NCBI RefSeq assembly: GCF_001678495.1
Contig: NZ_JTJL01000009.1
Span: 1-42,504 of the forward strand
Direction of reading: 5' to 3'
DNA length: 42,504 nt
Source of the DNA: Gallibacterium salpingitidis
Lineage (GTDB): Bacteria > Pseudomonadota > Gammaproteobacteria > Enterobacterales > Pasteurellaceae
Part shown: one piece after another, positions 18,335-27,192 of the stretch
How the letters are laid out: each line of letters opens with the position of its first letter
Numbering within the stretch: position 1 is the first letter of the stretch
Notes under the pieces: generated by a model
Told to the model about the DNA's origin: nothing
The model's database searches: none
What the model saw: only the letters and a program-made list of their open reading frames with translations
Program-made: the position numbers and the translations under genes

Positions 18335-19142
18335 AAATACGTCCGGCTATGCTGCGGTAAGTGATGTTGTTTTGGAACTAAAATTATTTAGCACTGCGCA
18401 AACTATCTATGTGACGGTAAACCAGTGAAATCACAAAAGAGGTAATCTTTGATTTTTCTAAGCCATCTATGCGACGGTAAACAATTCTCAATTTAAGTGA
18501 GAAACAAGCAAAATTTTCTAAGCCATCTATGCGACGGTAAACTTTTGCTTTATCAACCGCTTGCTTGAGTTTTTTTTCTAAGCCATCTATGCGACGGTAA
18601 ACAATCAGCCCTCATTGCAAAGTATTAATTAAAGTTTCTAAGCCATCTATGCGACGGTAAACGTTAGCCCATTCATGCAGTATTTCAGCACGGCTTTCTA
18701 AGCCATCTATGCGACGGTAAACTCCCTGCAATCGGCGCCTCTCTAATAATAAGCTTTCTAAGCCATCTATGCGACGGTAAACGTATAAAACTGACCAGCT
18801 AAAACATCTTTATTTTTCTAAGCCATCTATGCGACGGTAAACATTCGCCAGCTGGCACCTGTCAGACGGCACGTTTTCTAAGCCATCTATGCGACGGTAA
18901 ACTTCAGAATTGTTCTATTGAATTCTTTGAAATATTTCTAAGCCATCTATGCGACGGTAAACAAGTTAATATTGAACAAGGATTTGGTGTTCCATTTCTA
19001 AGCCATCTATGCGACGGTAAACAAAAACCGAAACCTGGCGACAGTAAAGATACATTTCTAAGCCATCTATGCGACGGTAAACAAGCCGTAAATAAAGCGA
19101 TTGCACAAGCTCAATTTCTAAGCCATCTATGCGACGGTAAAC
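18335..19142 (-). CRISPR. CRISPR array 2, variant I-F stem: 12 intact and 2 decayed repeats, 13 spacers
   Basis: Twelve identical 28-nt repeats (18455 to 19142) recur every 60 bp with 32-nt spacers. Two decayed units continue the 60-bp phase to the left, 18395-18422 (about 20 of 28 matching) and 18335-18362 (weaker). Compared with array 1 the repeat has five substitutions, all in the stem: on the plus strand the core is CCATCTATGCGACGG. In minus-strand RNA the hairpin is CCGUC-GCAUA-GAUGG, still fully paired with one G-U. The handle CUUAGAAA and the GUUUA start are unchanged. The leader is on the right. No cas genes are adjacent. Confidence 0.99.
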
Positions 19143-19275
19143 TTCATTAAAATATATCGTCATTCCTGAAATAGCAAGCTATGACATAAAAATTTAGCCA
19201 TTTACCCTATTTTTTCTAAGATAATAAAAACATTGTTAAATCAATAAGTTATTTTCTTGGACTAAAAAAGGGTAA
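19143..19275 (-). promoter_or_regulatory. Leader of CRISPR array 2 with IHF site
   Basis: From the last repeat base (19142), ACCCT starts at +62 (19204), the IHF consensus AATCAATAAGTTA at +97 (19239-19251) and AAGGGTAA at +126 (19268). AAAATTTAG at about +46 to +55 also matches leader 1, where it holds the -10 box (TAAATT on the minus strand), but the -35 is poor here. The eight bases TTTCTAAG (19213-19220) equal the first eight of the repeat, possibly by chance. Confidence 0.75.
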
Positions 19276-19422
19276 AATAAAATCATTTGTATAAATAAGA
19301 TAGCACTCTATTCGTTATCACTTTTCGTGAAAAAGGATGAAATGGCAATTGGCTTAATTTATAATGTCACATAATTATAACTATTTTAATAACTTAAAGA
19401 ACTAAGCGAAGAGGAGGTTAAT

Positions 19423-20826
19423 ATGTTGCAAAAAAAACATGTCTTAACCACAATTTTATGTTCTGCAATTATGATGGAATCAAGTTTTGCAGAAGAATCC
19501 GTAAATGTATCACAAAATCAAACCACTGATCAGGTTGCCGCTGTACAGGTTCAGCAACCAGCAAATTTAGAAAAATTACAACAAGTTACCCAAGGAATAA
19601 AGTTAGTTTTCCCGGAAAAACTCGCAGAAATTTATACTGCACGTGATTTCGCACCAATTTGGCAAAATGCAGAAGCAAAACAATTGTTTTTGCGTGATTA
19701 TGCTTTATTAGGTTTAACTGATATTTCTAAGGATGTAAAAGAGCAATTAGCACAATTAAGCCAATTGGATGCAAATAGCTTGGCGGCAGATATCTTGATT
19801 ACAGATAGTTGGTTGAATTACTTAAATTATGTCACTAATGTGGCGAATAATGCGCAAAATTGGTTATATGATAGCTATCGATATAGCGCAAAATTACCAC
19901 AAGATGAGGTGATTTCGGCATGGTTATCGGCTGTTGATCAACAACAATTATTAGCATTTGTACAAAAATATAATCAACCAAATCAACGTTATACGCATAC
20001 ATTGCAAGCGATTTTAACTGGATTACAACAACAAACATTAGATAATGCGACTTTGGCAAAATTAGCAATAAACTTGCAACGTTTACGTTTTATTCCTGAT
20101 TTCCATACTGGAATTTTCGTCAATATACCAACGTATCATCTACATTATTATCGTAATGGCGAAGAGGTGCTAGATTCAAAAGTGATTGTGGGTAAACAAG
20201 CACGAAAAACACCAGTAATGAGTAGTAAATTAAGCAATATTGTGGTGAATCCACCATGGAATACGCCTGTTCGTTTAATTAATGAAGATCTCATTCCAAA
20301 AGTACGTAAAGATCCAAGTTATATCTATCGTAATGGTTATACGATTATTGATAGTAAAGGGAATACTATCGATCCTTATACTATTGACTGGGATAATATG
20401 ACAGCGAAGCGTTTCCCATACCGTTTGCGTCAAGCGCCAGGTGGCGATAGTGCATTAGGTAACTTTAAATTTAATATGCCAAGTTCTGATGCAATTTATC
20501 TGCATGACACGCCAAATCACCGTTTATTTAATAATAAAAATCGAGCAATTAGCTCAGGTTGTGTGCGAGTGAATAAATCGGATGAATTGGCGACATTGTT
20601 ATTGACAGAGTCAGGTTGGACATTAGATAAAAAAGCACAAGTGTTGAAAAGTCGTAAAACAACATCGGTGCCAATTCAATCTAGTAATCCAGTCTATCTC
20701 TACTATGTAACAGCGTGGGCGGATGCGCAAGGTCATCTACATACAGTTTCAGATATTTATGGCTATGATAAGAAATTAACATTAGAAGAAACTAACAAAA
20801 CGCTTTTACAACAATATTTACTTTAA
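19423..20826 (+). CDS. L,D-transpeptidase, LdtD (YcbB) family
   Basis: A periplasmic enzyme that makes 3-3 crosslinks in peptidoglycan. Its 467 residues start with a signal peptide (cleavage near SSFA at about 23). The YkuD catalytic domain spans about 230-410, with H361 (LHDTPNH) and the nucleophile C380 in AISSGCVRV. This follows the H-x-SSGC pattern of YcbB-type enzymes. E. coli LdtD has 615 residues; the shorter N-terminal scaffold is as I recall it in other Pasteurellaceae. It is followed by mepK and ycbL, the enterobacterial ycbB-ycbK-ycbL order. Start ATG follows GAGGAGG, a strong ribosome site. Confidence 0.9.
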   Translation: MLQKKHVLTTILCSAIMMESSFAEESVNVSQNQTTDQVAAVQVQQPANLEKLQQVTQGIKLVFPEKLAEIYTARDFAPIWQNAEAKQLFLRDYALLGLTDISKDVKEQLAQLSQLDANSLAADILITDSWLNYLNYVTNVANNAQNWLYDSYRYSAKLPQDEVISAWLSAVDQQQLLAFVQKYNQPNQRYTHTLQAILTGLQQQTLDNATLAKLAINLQRLRFIPDFHTGIFVNIPTYHLHYYRNGEEVLDSKVIVGKQARKTPVMSSKLSNIVVNPPWNTPVRLINEDLIPKVRKDPSYIYRNGYTIIDSKGNTIDPYTIDWDNMTAKRFPYRLRQAPGGDSALGNFKFNMPSSDAIYLHDTPNHRLFNNKNRAISSGCVRVNKSDELATLLLTESGWTLDKKAQVLKSRKTTSVPIQSSNPVYLYYVTAWADAQGHLHTVSDIYGYDKKLTLEETNKTLLQQYLL

Positions 20827-20854
20827 TCTGAGAAAAAAATCGGTATAATCCTGG

Positions 20855-20882
20855 AGGCTATTGTTTATGCAATAGCCTTTCT
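20855..20882 (+). terminator. Terminator or attenuator between the L,D-transpeptidase and mepK
   Basis: Stem AGGCTATTG/CAATAGCCT (20855-20863, 20870-20878) with a 6-nt loop, followed by TTTCT. It lies 43 bp before the mepK start, so read-through into mepK may be partial. Confidence 0.7.
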
Positions 20883-20925
20883 GTTGACCTCTCTGATAAA
20901 TCACTTACCAATAGGAAACAAGGAA

Positions 20926-21486
20926 ATGGGCAATATTGATCAATCTCGCCGTAGATGGCTATCGTTGGGCGGTATTATGTTAGGTAGTTCATTGGTGGCA
21001 AATTCTGCATTTGCAGTGTTATCTACTGCAGCACCAAAGATCCTACATTTTAAGAATATCAATACTGGTGAAAAATTAAGTTCTCCATTTGCTCCTGGTA
21101 AGGGATTAGCTAAATCAGATCTACAAAAACTCAATTATTTAATGCGTGATCGACGCAGTAATTTGGTCCATAACATGGATCCTCGTTTATTTACTAAACT
21201 CTATCAAATTCAATCACGTCTAGGTTTGCGTTCATGTGAAATTTCTGTAATTTGTGGTTATCGTTCACCGGCAACGAATGCGGCAATGCATCGTCGTAGT
21301 AAAGGCGTGGCCAGCAATAGTTACCATATGAGAGGCCAAGCAATAGATTTCCGTATTACGAATGTTTCATTAGATAATGTGCGCAAAGTAGCGCAATCTT
21401 TGAATAATGGTGGGGTTGGCTATTATCCGCGCAGTAATTTTGTGCACGTAGATACAGGCCCTAATCGTACTTGGCGTGGAAGCTGA
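20926..21486 (+). CDS. mepK: Murein endopeptidase MepK (YcbK), Tat-exported
   Basis: The ATG at 20926 follows AAGGAA and gives 186 residues (E. coli 182). The N terminus has a twin-arginine signal, SRRRWLSLGG, and a hydrophobic stretch ending near SAFA. The peptidase M15-like fold carries the zinc ligands: HRRSKGVASNSYHMRGQAIDF (His then Asp) and FVHVDTGPNR. MepK cuts crosslinks, preferring the 3-3 bonds made by LdtD, so the pair next to each other builds and opens the same bond. The TTG at 20884 in frame lies upstream of the Tat signal and is unlikely. Confidence 0.92.
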   Translation: MGNIDQSRRRWLSLGGIMLGSSLVANSAFAVLSTAAPKILHFKNINTGEKLSSPFAPGKGLAKSDLQKLNYLMRDRRSNLVHNMDPRLFTKLYQIQSRLGLRSCEISVICGYRSPATNAAMHRRSKGVASNSYHMRGQAIDFRITNVSLDNVRKVAQSLNNGGVGYYPRSNFVHVDTGPNRTWRGS

Positions 21487-21503
21487 TTAAACACAATACA
21501 ATA

Positions 21504-22148
21504 ATGATGAACGTACAAATAATTCCAGTTACCCCATTTCAACAAAATTGTTCTGTGATTTGGGACGATGAAAAAAATGCTGCCATTATTGATCCCGGCG
21601 GTGATGCAGAGAGAATCATTAATTTTATTAATGAAAATGAACTGAAACCTAAAATGATCTTATTGACTCATGGTCATCTTGATCATGTGGGTGGGGCAGC
21701 GAAACTGAAAAGAGAATTTAATCTTGAGATTATTGGCCCGCATAAAGCTGATCACTATTGGCTACAAGGGTTGCCACAACAAGCTGAACAATTTGGCTTA
21801 CCCTATTGTGCCCCTTTAACACCAGATCGTTGGTTAGAGGAATGTGAAACAGTACAGTTTGGTGCTCTCTCTTTTTCAGTATTACACTTGCCGGGCCATA
21901 CTCCAGGCCATATCGGTTTTATTAATCAAGAAGAGAATATTGCTTTTACGGGGGATGTATTATTCCGTCGTAGTATTGGGCGTACCGATTTTCCTGGCGG
22001 TGATTTTTCACAATTAATTAATAGCATTAAGACAAAACTATGGCCATTAGCCGATGATATGCAAATTGTGCCTGGTCATGGTTTATTGACAACGATAGCA
22101 GATGAAAAAAGACAAAATCCTTTTTTAAATGCACAAAATATCGACTAA
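21504..22148 (+). CDS. ycbL: MBL-fold hydrolase YcbL (glyoxalase II-like)
   Basis: Starting at ATG 21504 (or 21507) gives 214 residues, against 215 in E. coli YcbL. The metallo-beta-lactamase motif THGHLDHVGG binds the two metals, with further ligands in LPGHTPGHIGF, TGDVLFRRSIGRTDF and VPGHG. YcbL-type enzymes hydrolyse thioesters such as S-lactoylglutathione, a detoxification step, in the cytoplasm. The gene starts 17 bp after the mepK stop. The frame is open further upstream into mepK, but those codons are unlike the family. Confidence 0.92.
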   Translation: MMNVQIIPVTPFQQNCSVIWDDEKNAAIIDPGGDAERIINFINENELKPKMILLTHGHLDHVGGAAKLKREFNLEIIGPHKADHYWLQGLPQQAEQFGLPYCAPLTPDRWLEECETVQFGALSFSVLHLPGHTPGHIGFINQEENIAFTGDVLFRRSIGRTDFPGGDFSQLINSIKTKLWPLADDMQIVPGHGLLTTIADEKRQNPFLNAQNID

Positions 22149-22171
22149 ATAAATGAACTCTTTATATTGAT

Positions 22172-22213
22172 AAACCTCTAATAGCTGCTCCAGTTATCGG
22201 AGGTTTCTTTTTT
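22172..22213 (+). terminator. Terminator after ycbL
   Basis: Stem AAACCTC/GAGGTTT (22172-22178, 22200-22206) around a 21-nt loop, followed by CTTTTTT. Confidence 0.75.
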
Positions 22214-22248
22214 AATAGATATCAGGAAGATGAGTATTTGAGGTTATT

Positions 22249-24177
22249 ATGTTCCGGGTTTTCTCCCTTTATCCAGTCTTTTATTTTTTTATATTAAACT
22301 TAATTATCCTATCTGGAAGTCGTATTGGTTTAGCTCTCTGGCAAAAAGAACGTGTTGATGCGGTAGATGGATGGTTTCCGTTATTAGTACAAGGTATCCG
22401 CATGGATATCGTATCGCTTTGTTGGTTATTTGGTTTATTTGCCCTCTTATCAGCACTTTTTTTAGATAAAAGTCAATTTGGTTCTGTGTTTAGAATTATT
22501 CTGCGCGTAGCTTTAACTGCGGGTTCAGTTTTTATCTTGTTTATGGAATTGGCAACACCAGAATTCATCAGCACATATGATTTCCGACCAAATCGCTTGT
22601 TTGTAGAATATTTGGTTAATCCTAAAGAAGTCTTTACGATGCTGGCCAAAGGGCATCTGTTCGCTATGATTGCTTCAGTGTTAATTACTGGATTTGCTAT
22701 TTGGGGTTACTGGAAATTATCAGGTTATGTGGTACGTGATGCCAATGCTGGAAGTTGGTTGTATCGACCAGTAGTGGCAGTTTTAGTGGCAGCATTAGTG
22801 TTTATTGGTGCAAGATCAACCTTTGCTCATCGTGGGATTAATCCAGCAATGGTGGCATTCTCTTCTGATCCATTAATTAATTCATTGGTATTGAATTCCG
22901 GCTATTCAGTGATGTTTGCGATGCGTCAGATGCGACATGAAGAAGATTCATCAGAAATTTATGGACGCTTAGAACCGGAACAAATGTTAGCGACCTTAAA
23001 ACAATTACATCCACGTCCAGAAACGGATTATGTGAAAGGTGATATTCCATTATTAAGTAATAATCCAGCAACCTATCGAGGCAAACCAAAAAATTTAGTG
23101 ATTATTCTGGAAGAGAGTTTAGGTGCGCAATTTATCGGAGCATTAGGAGGATTACCTTTATCACCTAATTTAGATCAATTGAGTAAAGAAGGTTGGTGGT
23201 TTGAAAATCTTTATGCAACGGGTACACGCTCAGTACGAGGTATCGAAGCGGTGGTTACCGGTTTTACGCCAACGCCGGCGCGTGCTGTGGTGAAATTAAC
23301 TAACAGCCAAAATAATTTCTTTACTATAGCAGATTTATTAGCACGCAGAGGTTATCACACATCATTTATCTATGGTGGCGAAAAACACTTTGATAATATG
23401 GCGAACTTCTTCTACGGTAATGGTTTTAAATATATTATTGATGAAAAAGATTATCCAAATCCAAGTTTCAAAGGAACTTGGGGTGTTTCTGATGAAGATC
23501 TCTTTATTCGTGCTGATCAAGAATTTCGTCAGTTGCATCAACAAGGAACACCATTCTTTAGTTTAGTCTTTAGTTCAAGTAATCACGATCCGTTTGAATT
23601 TCCAGACAATAAAATCGAATTGTATGAGCAACCAAAAGCAACACGCAATAATGCCGCGAAATATGCTGATTTTGCGATTGGGGAATTTTTTAAACGTGCA
23701 AAACAATCAGATTATTGGAAAGATACAATTTTCTTGGTGATTGCAGATCACGATTCTCGTGTAGCAGGCGCTTCTTTGGTGCCAATTACGCATTTCCATA
23801 TTCCAGCATTAATCATTGGTGATGGTATTGCACCAAAAACTGATGATCGTTTGGTGAGCCAAATTGATATGCCGCCAACCTTGTTATCATTGATGGGAAT
23901 TGATGCTGAATACCCAATGTTAGGTTTTGATTTAACCAAATATAGTCCGAATCGTGCATTAATGCAGTTTGATAAATCAATGGCATTGATGAATGAGAAA
24001 AATCAAGTGGTAATTTTACAACCAGATACACAACCACAAGGTTTTACTTATGATAGTGTGAAGAAAAACTTACAACCTGCATCAGTGCCAGAGGAGATGA
24101 AACAACAAGCACTAACCTATGCATTGTGGGGCAGTTATTTATATAAAAATCGTTTGTATCGTTTACCGGAAAAATAA
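22249..24177 (+). CDS. LTA synthase-like membrane sulfatase / phosphoglycerol transferase
   Basis: A 642-residue inner-membrane protein with five hydrophobic segments in the first 200 residues and a periplasmic sulfatase-fold domain from about 280. The metal and nucleophile residues of the LtaS family are visible: E288 in ILEESLG, T326 in ATGTRSVRG, and D500/H501 in IADHDSR. The gap from the Thr to Asp-His (174) matches LtaS (175). Gram-negative relatives transfer phosphoglycerol or phosphoethanolamine to glycans or lipid A. No substrate can be assigned from the sequence. It stands alone between terminators. Confidence 0.85.
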   Translation: MFRVFSLYPVFYFFILNLIILSGSRIGLALWQKERVDAVDGWFPLLVQGIRMDIVSLCWLFGLFALLSALFLDKSQFGSVFRIILRVALTAGSVFILFMELATPEFISTYDFRPNRLFVEYLVNPKEVFTMLAKGHLFAMIASVLITGFAIWGYWKLSGYVVRDANAGSWLYRPVVAVLVAALVFIGARSTFAHRGINPAMVAFSSDPLINSLVLNSGYSVMFAMRQMRHEEDSSEIYGRLEPEQMLATLKQLHPRPETDYVKGDIPLLSNNPATYRGKPKNLVIILEESLGAQFIGALGGLPLSPNLDQLSKEGWWFENLYATGTRSVRGIEAVVTGFTPTPARAVVKLTNSQNNFFTIADLLARRGYHTSFIYGGEKHFDNMANFFYGNGFKYIIDEKDYPNPSFKGTWGVSDEDLFIRADQEFRQLHQQGTPFFSLVFSSSNHDPFEFPDNKIELYEQPKATRNNAAKYADFAIGEFFKRAKQSDYWKDTIFLVIADHDSRVAGASLVPITHFHIPALIIGDGIAPKTDDRLVSQIDMPPTLLSLMGIDAEYPMLGFDLTKYSPNRALMQFDKSMALMNEKNQVVILQPDTQPQGFTYDSVKKNLQPASVPEEMKQQALTYALWGSYLYKNRLYRLPEK

Positions 24178-24196
24178 ACAATAAAATTAAATAATT

Positions 24197-24228
24197 GACC
24201 TCGCCATCTAGTATGGCGAGGTCTTTTT
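24197..24228. terminator. Terminator between the sulfatase and the dehydratase
   Basis: Perfect 11-bp stem GACCTCGCCAT/ATGGCGAGGTC with a 5-nt loop, followed by TTTTT on the plus strand. The left flank is also AT-rich, so it may serve the convergent dehydratase gene too. Confidence 0.88.
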
Positions 24229-24253
24229 GTAGCTAAACTATGGCAAATGATAT

Positions 24254-25960
24254 TTATAGATTTTTTACATCAATAATGGCGCCTGTATCTGCCGAACTTA
24301 CCATACTGGCATATTTTGCTAATGCTGGTTTACGTTCTTTATATAAAGGCTGCCAACCAATTTTTCTAGCGGCCATTTCTTCATCACTAACAGCAATACT
24401 AAGTTTACGTTGATTGATGTCTATTTCAATTTCATCACCATCTTGTACAAAAGCTATTGGTCCTCCGGCTGCTGCTTCTGGTGAAATATGTCCAATACAT
24501 GGACCATGAGTTGCGCCAGAAAAACGGCCATCAGTAATAATGGCACAATCATCATCCATACCACGACCCATAATAAGGGCAGTAGTAGAAAGCATTTCAC
24601 GCATACCAGGCCCACCTTTAGGCCCTTCATAACGGATAACTATTACAGTACCTTTTTCGATACTATCACTACTAATTGCTGCATCAGCTTCTTCCATAGA
24701 ATTAAAAACGCGAGCTTTACCTTTAAAATAATACATGGATGGTTTTACACCTGATTTTTTAACTACTGCGCCACGAGGGGCCAAATTACCATATAAAATT
24801 CCAATACCGCCATCCTCTTTTTGAGGATTATCCATAGTACGTAAAACATCATCTGCAACTGCTTTAACGGAAGCTAAATTTTCTTTTACTGTTTTGCCGG
24901 TAACAGTTAGGCTATTTGTGTGGAGTTTAGTTTCAATCATTTTGAGTACAGCGGGGATACCACCACTAGCATCTAGTGAAACGATAGGATATTTTCCAGA
25001 AGGTTGTAGATTACAGATAAATGGAATTTCACGACTAATACGATCAAAATCTTGTAAAGAAAGAGATACTTCTGCTTCGTGTGCAATTGCCATTAAATGA
25101 AGAACTAAATTAGTAGAAGAACCTGTAGCCATAGCGCCAGCAATACCATTTAAAAGTGTTTCTCGCGTTAAAATATCGCGAGGTTTAATGTTTTGTCGTA
25201 ATAATTCCATTACTTGGCGTCCTGAGGCTTTTGCTAGTCTTTTCCGTTTATTTGATACAGCTGGAGCAGTACCTGCGCCTTCTAATGCCATTCCTAAAAC
25301 TTCTGTAAGCATACACATAGAATTGGCAGTACCTAAATGTGCACAACTACCTACTGTTGGTAATGCAGATTTTTCAGCTTCTTTCATTTCATCTACTGTC
25401 ATAATACCAGCCTCAACGCGACCAGGATACTCACGTAATTCACTGGAACAGAAGAGAGGATTGCCTCCTACATTACCTGGCAGCATTGGGCCGCCTGGTA
25501 CAATAATTGTTGGAATATTTAAGCGGGCTGCTGCCATTAACATACCTGGTATAATTTTGTCGCAACCAGGCAATAACACCATAGCATCAAAATGATGAGC
25601 TTCAACAACCATTTCAATTGAATCAGTAATAAGATCCCGACTTGCTAATGGATAACACATACCTTTATGCCCTTGACATAAACCATCACAAATTGCGATC
25701 GTTTCGGAATGGCGTGGTACACCACCAGCTTCTGCAATACCTTGTTTCACATACTCAGCTAATTCTCTTAGATGAACATGCCCAGGTACCATTTCACTAA
25801 AAGATCCAATTACTGCGACGAATGGTTTTTTTAGATCTTCTTCATCCATACCGGTAGCATATAATAAAGCGCGTTGCCCTGATTTGCCTAAACCATTAGT
25901 TAAAGTGCTGCTACGATAGCTTTCATCTTTAATTTGAAATGCTTTTTCATATTCTTTCAT
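24254..25960 (-). CDS. IlvD/Edd-family dehydratase (dihydroxy-acid dehydratase-like)
   Basis: The 568 residues contain the family core: GSFSEMVPGHVHLREL, C133-D134-K135 in LLPGCDKIIPGMLMAA (iron-sulfur ligand, Mg ligand and the Lys carbamylated in relatives), C206 in GSCAHLGTANSM, and the C-terminal TDGRFSGATHGPCIGHISPEAAAGGPIA. VPGHVHL and GSC..GTANSM resemble E. coli IlvD, but the protein is about 48 residues shorter and is not in an ilv operon. The substrate may be dihydroxyisovalerate or a sugar acid. The divergent LysR gene suggests inducible catabolic or specialised use. Start ATG follows GGAGGATT. Confidence 0.88.
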   Translation of the reverse strand: MKEYEKAFQIKDESYRSSTLTNGLGKSGQRALLYATGMDEEDLKKPFVAVIGSFSEMVPGHVHLRELAEYVKQGIAEAGGVPRHSETIAICDGLCQGHKGMCYPLASRDLITDSIEMVVEAHHFDAMVLLPGCDKIIPGMLMAAARLNIPTIIVPGGPMLPGNVGGNPLFCSSELREYPGRVEAGIMTVDEMKEAEKSALPTVGSCAHLGTANSMCMLTEVLGMALEGAGTAPAVSNKRKRLAKASGRQVMELLRQNIKPRDILTRETLLNGIAGAMATGSSTNLVLHLMAIAHEAEVSLSLQDFDRISREIPFICNLQPSGKYPIVSLDASGGIPAVLKMIETKLHTNSLTVTGKTVKENLASVKAVADDVLRTMDNPQKEDGGIGILYGNLAPRGAVVKKSGVKPSMYYFKGKARVFNSMEEADAAISSDSIEKGTVIVIRYEGPKGGPGMREMLSTTALIMGRGMDDDCAIITDGRFSGATHGPCIGHISPEAAAGGPIAFVQDGDEIEIDINQRKLSIAVSDEEMAARKIGWQPLYKERKPALAKYASMVSSADTGAIIDVKNL

Positions 25961-26167
25961 TGATAATCCTCCAGGTGTCCGTCATAAGGTGTGTGAGCTA
26001 ACAAGTTAAAATTTTGCTTGTTTGTACTATACGGCAGCTTATATACTTAAGTAAATTTAGTCTTTTTAAGAGTTCATTTAGTTTTTCTACATAAATGTAT
26101 AAATTAAATACAACTTAATGAAGTGTTATGAAGATAATTACTGTTTAAGAGGGAGTGAGACAAGAAT
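25961..26167. promoter_or_regulatory. Divergent promoter region, dehydratase / LysR
   Basis: A 207-bp AT-rich region between divergent start codons. It contains a perfect 10-bp palindrome TACTTAAGTA (26044-26053) within an A/T-rich dyad, a candidate site for the LysR protein. The assignment is based only on symmetry and position. Confidence 0.45.
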
Positions 26168-27088
26168 ATGAATATAAAAGAGATCGAATATATTCTCAAA
26201 ATTGCTGAAGAAGGAAATTTAACGAGAGCTGCAGAAAAAATTTATCTCACACCCTCTGCGTTAAATCAGCAAATTTTGAATTTGGAACGAAATTTGGGTC
26301 AGCCACTTTTTTTACGTGATAGAAATGGTTGGATACCGACAGAAGCAGGAATAGTTTATTTAGAAGGAGCTCGTCAAATTTTGCAAATCAAACAGAATAC
26401 TTATCGTCGTTTACAAGATTTGCGCGATGCTGAAACAGGCAGCTTAGCCATTGGTTTTCCACCAGAACGTGGTGGAGCAGTGTTTAATCATATTTATACA
26501 ATTTTTCATCAGCAGTATCCAAGGTTGACGATCAAACTTATTGAAACTTCAGTGAAAGAACAACATCGTTTATTGGAACAAGGACAATTAGATATTGGTT
26601 TTGTGACGTTGTTGCCATCACAACAGGAAAATTTTATGTATCAATATATTTGTGATGAAGAATTTGTATTGGTTTTACCAAAAATTTATGCTTCTCGTTA
26701 TAAATTGAAATTTATAGATTGGGTAACATTACGTAGTTTAAGTAAAGAATTGCCACTAGCGATGATCTCTAAAGATTCAACACTTTATCGATGCTTAACG
26801 GATCTATTTCAGAAAAATGAATTTGTTCCATATATTTTGTTAGAATCTGCCCGTATTCATACATTATTAGAGGCTGTGGGAGCAGGTTTTTGTTTTAGCA
26901 TTGTGCCTAAAAGTAATGTCATTACACCACAAGCTAATATTGAGTTATTTCCTTTACAAGGACGTCCAAGTTGGCAGATTATGTCTGTATATAAGAAAAA
27001 TGCTTATTTAACCGAAGCTGCTAAAACTTTTATCGCTTTAAGTAGTCGCTATTGGCAAACTTTATTAGGTAAGAGAGATATTATTTAA
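26168..27088 (+). CDS. LysR-family transcriptional regulator
   Basis: A 306-residue regulator. The winged helix-turn-helix is at the N terminus (1-60: IEYILKIAEEGNLTRAAEKIY, then LTPSALNQQILNLERNLG). The linker helix and the periplasmic-binding-type effector domain (about 90-300) follow. It diverges from the IlvD-family dehydratase gene, the usual arrangement for a LysR protein controlling its neighbour. The inducer cannot be inferred. It ends 104 bp before the old end of CRISPR array 3. Confidence 0.92.
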   Translation: MNIKEIEYILKIAEEGNLTRAAEKIYLTPSALNQQILNLERNLGQPLFLRDRNGWIPTEAGIVYLEGARQILQIKQNTYRRLQDLRDAETGSLAIGFPPERGGAVFNHIYTIFHQQYPRLTIKLIETSVKEQHRLLEQGQLDIGFVTLLPSQQENFMYQYICDEEFVLVLPKIYASRYKLKFIDWVTLRSLSKELPLAMISKDSTLYRCLTDLFQKNEFVPYILLESARIHTLLEAVGAGFCFSIVPKSNVITPQANIELFPLQGRPSWQIMSVYKKNAYLTEAAKTFIALSSRYWQTLLGKRDII

Positions 27089-27192
27089 TGGTATTCAATA
27101 GAAGGATTGCAACAGAGTAAATAAAGATAGTAAGCTTATATATAACTTGGATAAGTTAGTAATATTTATTTAATTTTCTATTACAGCCATTT

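Noticed and set aside
18966..19163. Open frame with repeated VYRRIDGLE in array 2
   Set aside because: Translation of CRISPR repeats, not a gene.
19213..19220. TTTCTAAG in leader 2 as a remnant of an extra repeat
   Set aside because: Only 8 bases match, nothing further of the repeat follows, and the position is out of the 60-bp phase. Chance is adequate in AT-rich DNA.
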